A stretch of DNA of 64,000 nucleotides from Duncaniella dubosii (lineage in GTDB: Bacteria; Bacteroidota; Bacteroidia; Bacteroidales; Muribaculaceae), in NCBI RefSeq assembly GCF_004803915.1, contig NZ_CP039396.1, positions 2,666,001 to 2,730,000 on the forward strand, given 5' to 3'. The translations under genes and the position numbers were made by a program. Shown piece by piece: positions 58,332-64,000 of this stretch. A model generated the notes under the pieces. It ran no database searches. It was given only the letters and a program-made list of their open reading frames with translations, and had not been told where the DNA came from. Positions within the stretch are counted from its first letter, which is position 1. Each line of letters starts with the position of its first letter.

Positions 58332-58607
58332 TCACTCCATTGATTCCCGAATAATCCGCCGAGTCTCTTTCTTATACTCCTTGCGGTCATATTCGAATCC
58401 CCTGCACATCCAACAGCTACACGGAGTACCTGTTGTTTTGTAAACTTGTGCCCATTTCTCTTTTGCCAATTCAAACCAACGGGGATGCTCATAATAGCTT
58501 CCATCCTCACGAATGATGCAATGACCATAAGCGGCATAAAGAATCATGCGAGCCTTAAACACACGAGCCATTTGTTGGCGTCTCCAAAATTTGTTTCTTT
58601 TGTCCAT
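58332..58607 (-). CDS. Small Cys-containing protein, unknown function
   Basis: 91 residues, basic, Trp/Tyr-rich, with a CSCWMC motif near residue 63 that may bind zinc, and a charged C-terminal helix. The N-terminus (MDKRNKFWRRQQMARVFKAR) is strongly basic. Proteins of this look occur in Bacteroidota accessory regions, but I cannot assign a role. It stands alone, with a terminator downstream. Confidence 0.6.
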   Translation of the reverse strand: MDKRNKFWRRQQMARVFKARMILYAAYGHCIIREDGSYYEHPRWFELAKEKWAQVYKTTGTPCSCWMCRGFEYDRKEYKKETRRIIRESME

Positions 58608-58733
58608 CGTCTCTTTCTATTAAAGTTAGGATGAACGATGATGTTACTTTGGTGAGACTTAATATATCCATAGAATTATACTTTTAATAATCAAATTATT
58701 GCAGCTGTATATCATTCTTAATCTTCCATCTGA

Positions 58734-59363
58734 TTAGAGAGAATCTTCATCATCCTCTTCCTCAAAACCTTCTGATGCATTTGCTATCAGTGCCTTCCCT
58801 ATTTCCAATTGTAGGTATTTCGGAAGACGAAGCAGTTTTGCCATAAGATGGCTATAAGTGAACTCTACTTTAGTGTCGAGTATTGGTTCTTCTTCAATGC
58901 TCGTATCAATTTTCTTAACAGCATCAGCATCTTTAATAAAGTCGGAAAAGTCTGGCTTCTCCATCCAATTTTCTATCATACCGTCATGTTTGATTCTTAA
59001 ACGGATATAATCCCCACAATCATCCGCCTCCGGAATTAAGCCATTAGGTACATAATCGGTAATTTTACATATTACCTTTTTATCTTTATCAAGCAAGAAA
59101 TAGGTTCCGCTATCACATACCTTAGCTTGAAGATATAAAGTTCCATATTCTGGTTTCCAATCAAGAAGTTTATGAACTTTCAAGTCAATTATGCCAGACC
59201 ACATCCCTTTAGAAACCAAAGGATACTTGTTTTCATATAGCTCACCAAGCCAATCATCTGTATAGCTACACATTTCCTCATTGTATGGGAAGTATATCAC
59301 CAGATAGTGAGCCACCTCATTCAAATTCTGTTCTTCAACTCCAACTAATATCTGTTTTGCCAT
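58734..59363 (-). CDS. Unknown 209-residue protein
   Basis: Soluble acidic protein with a very acidic C-terminus (EGFEEEDDEDSL). The central part is predicted beta-rich (GTLYLQAKVCDSGTYFLLD). No motif recognised. ATG at 59363 is taken. It lies 11 bp after the DUF4143 ATPase gene in the same direction, so it is likely expressed from that gene's repeat-bearing promoter. Confidence 0.55.
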   Translation of the reverse strand: MAKQILVGVEEQNLNEVAHYLVIYFPYNEEMCSYTDDWLGELYENKYPLVSKGMWSGIIDLKVHKLLDWKPEYGTLYLQAKVCDSGTYFLLDKDKKVICKITDYVPNGLIPEADDCGDYIRLRIKHDGMIENWMEKPDFSDFIKDADAVKKIDTSIEEEPILDTKVEFTYSHLMAKLLRLPKYLQLEIGKALIANASEGFEEEDDEDSL

Positions 59364-59374
59364 AATCAAAATTT

Positions 59375-60766
59375 TTAAATAGTAGTCAACAGACTCACAT
59401 CAACATCAGGAATGATAACGTCCGCAAGCCTGTCTTCGACAAGGAATCCCATATACAACGGAATGGTGAGTATATCTCCCTCACGTCCTACATTATATTG
59501 CCCCAACTTGATTGCATTCTTGACATGATACACATCCTTATTTTTAAGAATGGTAGCCATACTTTTTGCCTTACCGGTCTTAGCCTTGACTTCAAGGATG
59601 ACGCATTCGCCTTTGAACCTTACCAAGAAGTCCAGTTCAAGCCCACTGTCCTTATGGAAATAGTATAGCTTCTGTCCGGACTTACACAGGAAATCCGCCA
59701 TGAGGTTCTCAAAGATAGCTCCCTTATATCCAAGAAGATTCCCCTTCAATATATCAGCCTGAGTGCCATAGTCGAGCATTGCTACAAGGACACCTATGTC
59801 AGTAGTGTACACTTTGAAACAATCTTTGATGGAATTGCCCTCCAACGGCAGTTCCGTAATCTGCGTGTTATAGCACCTACGGACTATTCCGGCATCCTCC
59901 AACCATTGAATGCTACCGATGTATTGAGAAGACCTTCCTCCCTTTTTGACTATGGAATATTGGAATTTCTTATTCTCCTTGGCTAATTGCTTCGGAATGG
60001 ATTCAAAACATTCACGGATATTAGGTTTGTCCGCATCATCTGCATATTTAACCATATCCTCCTCGTATTCGGCAATAAGATTACGCTGCTTCTTATATAT
60101 GAGTTCGATATTCTTGGTTTCAAGGAAGCAATTCACCACTTCCGGCAGCCCTCCTACAATAACATATCTGTATAGCAGCTCCATCATTGCCTTGTGAATC
60201 CCATCGGGAACAGCCTTTTCGTTCTCAAAACATGATTTGACAGAATCGATAACAGCCTCACCGATTCCGTTTGCCCATAGAAATTCCTCAAAATCCAATG
60301 GGTACATATCAATTACGGTTTCATATCCGACAGGAACAGAATCTTGCCCGACATCCTCTTTCTTTTTCTTGCTTTGACCATAGCCTTTCACTCCTAAAAG
60401 AGAACCTGTGGCAATAACATCAAAACGTCCGTCTATATGAAATGACTTCAAGGCTGTCCTTGCTTCTTTACATTCCTGAATCTCATCAAGGATAATGCAG
60501 GTTTTCCCTTCAATGAACCGACTGCCTTGAATCAAAGCAGAGAGGTTGAGAATGATGGTATCGACATCTATATTGCCAGTAAAGGCAGACTTCTTGTCAG
60601 GTTCAAGAATGAAGTTCATATAGACCACACTTTCATAATTCTCCCTTGCGAATTTCTGGACAATATATGTTTTCCCACACTGGCGGATACCTTTTATCAC
60701 AAGGGGCTTTCTGCCCTCGGCCTCTTTCCAATTAGCTAAATATGTTTCTATTTTCCTTTTAAGCAT
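59375..60766 (-). CDS. AAA ATPase with C-terminal DUF4143 domain
   Basis: 463-residue ATPase of a family multiplied in Bacteroidota genomes. Walker A is KGIRQCGKTY near residue 28; Walker B is TCIILDEIQECKEA; TGSLLG is a sensor-like motif. The C-terminal domain holds LELDFLVRF and VILEVKAKTG, which looks like a PD-(D/E)xK nuclease-fold core. Function unknown. The promoter with four repeats starts about 25 bp upstream. Confidence 0.85.
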   Translation of the reverse strand: MLKRKIETYLANWKEAEGRKPLVIKGIRQCGKTYIVQKFARENYESVVYMNFILEPDKKSAFTGNIDVDTIILNLSALIQGSRFIEGKTCIILDEIQECKEARTALKSFHIDGRFDVIATGSLLGVKGYGQSKKKKEDVGQDSVPVGYETVIDMYPLDFEEFLWANGIGEAVIDSVKSCFENEKAVPDGIHKAMMELLYRYVIVGGLPEVVNCFLETKNIELIYKKQRNLIAEYEEDMVKYADDADKPNIRECFESIPKQLAKENKKFQYSIVKKGGRSSQYIGSIQWLEDAGIVRRCYNTQITELPLEGNSIKDCFKVYTTDIGVLVAMLDYGTQADILKGNLLGYKGAIFENLMADFLCKSGQKLYYFHKDSGLELDFLVRFKGECVILEVKAKTGKAKSMATILKNKDVYHVKNAIKLGQYNVGREGDILTIPLYMGFLVEDRLADVIIPDVDVSLLTTI

Positions 60767-60790
60767 AGCGCAATCTTATTCTTTCCGCTA

Positions 60791-60919
60791 CAAAATTACA
60801 CTTTTTCGAGCGAATAAACCAAGGTTAAATACACTTTTTCAAGCGAATAAATCGAATTTAGTCACACTTTTTCCAACGAATCATCCCTATTACACGACAT
60901 TTTTTCAAGCGAATCACAG
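60791..60919 (-). promoter_or_regulatory. Promoter with four repeats at 33-bp spacing
   Basis: -7 box TAATTTTG at 60791-60798 (minus) and TTGG with a 21-bp spacer. Four 22-bp copies of a unit like CACTTTTTCAAGCGAATAAA start at 60799, 60832, 60865 and 60898, exactly 33 bp (three helical turns) apart. The nearest copy fills the promoter spacer. Confidence 0.72.
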
Positions 60920-60926
60920 CATAAAC

Positions 60927-60971
60927 CTTTACTTTATCTCCGTATTCATATATACGTGCATTAAAGTAAAG
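60927..60971. repeat. oriT-like inverted repeat, second copy
   Basis: Perfect 10-bp arms CTTTACTTTA (60927-60936) and TAAAGTAAAG (60962-60971), a loop with TATATA. Arms, spacing and the sequence after the right arm resemble the candidate oriT at 33784-33828. No mob gene follows. Confidence 0.5.
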
Positions 60972-61313
60972 CTAACAGAGGGAGAAAAAGAGATGGCTTC
61001 TCCAAAGCCATACTGAACCATATCTGCCGACTTTCTCTTTTGGCTGCAAAAGAATTCGACACCCCAACCCAAAAACAAAGCAAGACTCCCCTTATCAAAC
61101 CACAAAATCCCACCCAAAAATCCGTAAATCCATCTCCGACTTTGCAGCCCGAATCGGCGAAATTATCCCCGATATGCCTTATCTTTGCGAAGCGGAGGTT
61201 TCGGGGCGAAAGAGAGCGATTTTCCCCATTTCCCCTCTGTTTTGAGATTGGTAACGAAGAAAAGTGTTAAATCTTCGATTTTTGACGAAAAAACAAGTAA
61301 ATTTTCGAGTGGT
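60972..61313. other. Non-coding remnant between the oriT-like repeat and IS110
   Basis: A 7-bp-arm hairpin (ATGGCTT/AAGCCAT, about 60993-61011) and a lone -7-like TATCTTTG on the plus strand near 61187. The 76-codon frame across it has no protein character. Together with the preceding repeat it looks like the left-over regulatory part of a second mobile element. Confidence 0.35.
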
Positions 61314-62237
61314 CTATCTTTTAAGTCGTAAACTACTGATAATCAACTGGTATAATATACTGCATCGGAAAGTCTTCTCACCGACGTATTCCTTGTCGCC
61401 GCTTGACGACATCATCGGCACGAGTCCGAGGAACGATGCGAACTGGCGCTGGTTACTGAAGCGACCGATGTCGTCAATCTCGGTAAGCAGGCTCATGGCA
61501 ATTGTCGAACCAATGCCTGGAACCGACATCAGGATGCCGTATTTCTCGGCATACCTGTCGCTGCGCGCCAGCGAGCGCAATCTGCGGTTCACATCAAGGA
61601 GGCGTTCCCTGTAATGGAGTACCTCGGCAATGAGCAGGTCAAGCGAGACCCGTGTGTCGGAGAGCAACCGCACGTCATTCTGCAACCACGTTATGAAACA
61701 TCTTGTCCAGTGGCGGTTGCTTCGGAAATATTCTTCGGGGTACTCCACGCCGTTGTTGTACAGCAGATGCTTGATTCTGGATTTTATGCCGCCGGAAAGC
61801 TTCACAATAGTGGCGCGGTGGCGTACCAGCGCACGGTCGTCGAGGCTGTCCTTCGAGTGAATGTACACACTGCCGAGCTCACCGCGCATAAGGGCTTTGG
61901 CCAGCTTTTTTGAATCCACCGGGTCTGACTTCGAGTCCTTTTCCTTCTGGGTGGTCGGAACGTCAGCCGCATGTACCATGGTGCATTTTATACCAAGCTC
62001 AGTCAGGGCATAATAGGTCGAGAAGCCCGAAAACCCCGTCTCGTAGGCTGCATGGTAGCTACCGTTAGGATAATGCTTGTTCAAATGTTCAAAGAGCTCT
62101 TTGGCCGAAGCCTTTTGAGTATGAGTGCGCATAAAACCAGAGGGGGTGAGCACCGTGACACTCCATGTTCTCAGATGGACGTCGATACCAATAGAGATAT
62201 TTTGTCCGCTGAAATCTTTTTTGTTACTTTGTACCAT
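61314..62237 (-). pseudogene. IS110-family transposase, truncated at the C-terminus
   Basis: DEDD-type transposase. IGIDVHLRTWSV supplies the first Asp, AAYETGFSGF the Glu, and KSDPVDSKKLAKAL the last Asp pair. The Transposase_20 domain begins at MSVPGIGSTIAMSLL, and SSSGDKEYVGEKTF holds the candidate catalytic serine region. After KTFR the protein changes to unrelated residues and stops, so the C-terminal part and the element's 3' end are lost near 61372. Probably inactive. Confidence 0.82.
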
Positions 62238-62410
62238 AGACGTATCGGTTTTGCTGTTAATGTATTTTGCTTTTACAAATTTACATGCAATTGCCCTTAC
62301 GTCTATCTTTTCTCCTCACTCCTCTCGGGGGAAGCCTTAGCGGCAAGGGGCAGACAGCCCCCGTTGAGCGCCCCGTCAGCTAATCTGATGCAAACATAGT
62401 GACTTTATAT
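62238..62410 (-). ncRNA. IS110 5' non-coding region, possible bridge RNA
   Basis: About 170 nt between the transposase ATG and A/T-rich flank. On the minus strand it contains a GC-rich fold around 62320-62380, including GGGGCTGTCTGCCCC. In studied IS110 elements a bridge RNA that pairs with donor and target is encoded in such an end region. The assignment is by position only. Confidence 0.35.
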
Positions 62411-62444
62411 TGGGGATAAATTCTCCTTATTTCTCCCGGATTTT

Positions 62445-62480
62445 GTCAACACATGTAAACCACTGTCAACACACGTCAAC
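62445..62480. repeat. Short direct repeats GTCAACACAtGT
   Basis: GTCAACACATGTAAAC at 62445 and GTCAACACACGTCAAC at 62465, 20 bp apart, with a third GTCAAC at 62475. Could be binding sites for a recombinase or replication protein; nothing next to it explains them. Confidence 0.4.
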
Positions 62481-62597
62481 TAATGCGTCACTGTGACATT
62501 CGGGCTAACCGTGAATTTCCGTCGCGGTAGAAATATGTAGGAAAAATATGGATAAAAGCCGTTACTTCCAAATGCGGATTGGAAAGTGTTAAAATAG

Positions 62598-62619
62598 AAA
62601 AATCGCTGATATACAGCGA
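62598..62619 (-). terminator. Hairpin terminator left of IS4 copy B
   Basis: TCGCTG (62603-62608) and CAGCGA (62614-62619), followed on the minus strand by TTTTT. It would end a leftward gene beyond IS4 copy B. Confidence 0.55.
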
Positions 62620-62697
62620 CTTTATTCTAAATAGTTATAGTTGGTTACGGCTGTTTACAAGCCATCACTTGCCGATGCAATTATAGCATATTCTTGA

Positions 62698-64000
62698 TTA
62701 TTGCTGTCCGATAAAACTCAAATAGCGCAATAAAGTATGGCTCGAACGCTGATTTTACGGTGTTCGAGTCTTCTTTTTTACCTTACAAGCCCCCTCAGTC
62801 AAACAATGACGGTTCGGGAGGCGCTCCGGAGGCCTCGGAAAGGATGATTTCCCACTCTTTTTCCGGGTTGTTAAACAGGCTGTTGAAGTCAACGTAGTAC
62901 ATCAGGGTAATTCTGACCATTGTTGCCAGCCCGGAGAAGCTCCACTGGCGTTTCAGCCCCTTCTGCATAACCATCAGCAGTAGATTGGCGATTAGTGTGA
63001 TCCAGATCTGGATCTTGATGGCATTGGCGCTCTCGCCATAGAAGTATTTAAGTGGAAAGTTTTGTTTCATCTGCTTGAACAGCAGCTCAATTTCCCATCT
63101 CTGTCGGTATATCGCGATGATTTCCTCCGGGTCGGACTCCATATCGTTGGTCAGCAGCGATATCAGTTTGCGCTTCTTGACATCCACATAAGTGATTATG
63201 CGTGATTTATGTCGAATGACCTCTCCGCCTTTAACCTGCTTTACAAACTCCACTTGCTGTATCCTGACCTCCATCAGTCCGTCAGGAGTCTGATACATAG
63301 TGTCCGACAATATGCTGTATTTCAGGTTCTTCTTCATCTTGGTGACGTATGTTACGCCACGCTCCGTCAGTTGTTGGAACTTCTCATAGTCGATGTATGC
63401 GCGGTCCATTGCCATTATGTCGCCTTTACTCAATGTTGTTGGCTTGAGCATGAATGAGTCGTTTGTAGCCGCTGATGTGAACTTTATATCCGACGGCACA
63501 CCTTCGTTGGCATGTATGACGGTATGAACCTTGATTCCGCCTTTCTTTTTTCCGGTCTTTGGATGGCGTCCGACTCCCTTGAACAGCAGGTTGGAGAACA
63601 GAGTAATAGTCGTGGAGTCGATAATCTGCAGTCGTTTCATCCATTTTGGAGTCTTGCGGCTGTGGCTGTCCGAGGAAAGAACGTGGCGGTAAGTGGCATA
63701 TAGATCACGATATATAGCCTCAAATATAGCTTCGGGGCGCCTCTTGTTGGCATCCGCAAGTGTGCTGCGCCCGATTTTGAAAGTAATACCTATATGAGAC
63801 AGTTTACGCGTCTCGGCAAGCAAACTGGCTGTTATCTCACGCAATGAGTCGAATCGCATTATCACGGCATAGAGCATTACCACCAGATGAATCCAGCAGT
63901 TAAACCGTTTGGTATATCTCTCTCCTCCGTATTCGCGGCTAAACTGAAGAATTTTCGACTTGTCAAGCAGTTTTATTACCTGACCATAGAGCGGCTGTCC
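62698..64000 (-). mobile_element. IS4-family insertion sequence, copy B (cut by window end)
   Basis: Begins with the same terminal repeat TTATTGCTGTCC as copy A and runs to the window end. It differs from copy A at several mostly silent bases, for example near 63631, 63703, 63757 and 63780, so the copies are not from one very recent duplication. Same direction as copy A; the two flank about 16 kb. Confidence 0.92.
62795..64000 (-). CDS. IS4-family transposase (copy B), partial
   Basis: Same protein as copy A over the visible part, with no stop or shift. By alignment with copy A the start codon would lie about 24 bases beyond the window, so roughly eight N-terminal residues are missing. Confidence 0.9.
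   Translation of the reverse strand, partial: GQPLYGQVIKLLDKSKILQFSREYGGERYTKRFNCWIHLVVMLYAVIMRFDSLREITASLLAETRKLSHIGITFKIGRSTLADANKRRPEAIFEAIYRDLYATYRHVLSSDSHSRKTPKWMKRLQIIDSTTITLFSNLLFKGVGRHPKTGKKKGGIKVHTVIHANEGVPSDIKFTSAATNDSFMLKPTTLSKGDIMAMDRAYIDYEKFQQLTERGVTYVTKMKKNLKYSILSDTMYQTPDGLMEVRIQQVEFVKQVKGGEVIRHKSRIITYVDVKKRKLISLLTNDMESDPEEIIAIYRQRWEIELLFKQMKQNFPLKYFYGESANAIKIQIWITLIANLLLMVMQKGLKRQWSFSGLATMVRITLMYYVDFNSLFNNPEKEWEIILSEASGAPPEPSLFD

Noticed and set aside
60799..60919. Regular repeats as a CRISPR array
   Set aside because: Conserved units are about 22 bp with only 11 bp between them, units are imperfect, there are no cas genes, and the array sits in a promoter.
61040..61270. 76-codon ORF right of the oriT-like repeat
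   Set aside because: Proline/lysine-rich random composition and no ribosome-binding site; lies in a regulatory remnant.

Overview
The window looks like a chromosome segment of a Bacteroidales bacterium, most likely Muribaculaceae or a close relative. The order is solid: promoters fit the Bacteroidota TTG / 19-22 bp / TAnnTTTG pattern, FeoA is fused to FeoB, a type IX secretion porin PorV is present, and the mobile genes are of Bacteroides mobilizable-transposon type. The family is a guess from gene order and protein flavour. No tRNA, rRNA or CRISPR array was seen.

Bases 1-24.8 kb are core genome: aroE, comEC, a leftward operon (acyltransferase, membrane phosphoesterase, tex, folK), an ammonium-assimilation run (amt, gltB, gltD), ispF, porV, feoAB, a LolC/E-like permease and ppdK. 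The last is closed by a strong terminator. gltD carries a one-base frameshift.

Bases 24.8-40 kb are a mobile region: a frameshifted tyrosine recombinase, a multi-HTH protein, a second tyrosine recombinase, an excisionase-like protein, an ATPase gene cut by IS66 copy 1 with loss of its Walker A part, a candidate oriT, mobC, a frameshifted relaxase and a membrane protein. IS66 copy 2, with a clean 8-bp target duplication, splits a rhuM gene.

Bases 40.1-52.7 kb, leftward, hold the main find: a BREX type 4 type defence operon without a methyltransferase. Its order is an HTH regulator with a palindromic operator, brxP (PAPS-reductase/DndC-like PP-loop protein with a ferredoxin domain), brxC (broken by a nonsense codon, a frameshift and an IS4-family insertion), pglZ, a short brxL without a protease domain, and an undescribed protein with a duplicated module translationally coupled to brxL. 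The likely logic is sulfur-based DNA modification by BrxP, with BrxC, PglZ and BrxL as ATPase, phosphatase-fold and AAA+ partners. As sequenced the locus is probably inactive unless the two point lesions are assembly errors.

Bases 52.7-64 kb are accessory genes: hipBA, two metallophosphoesterases, several unknowns, a DUF4143-type ATPase whose promoter carries four repeats at exact 33-bp spacing, a second oriT-like inverted repeat, a truncated IS110-type element and a second IS4-family copy running off the window.
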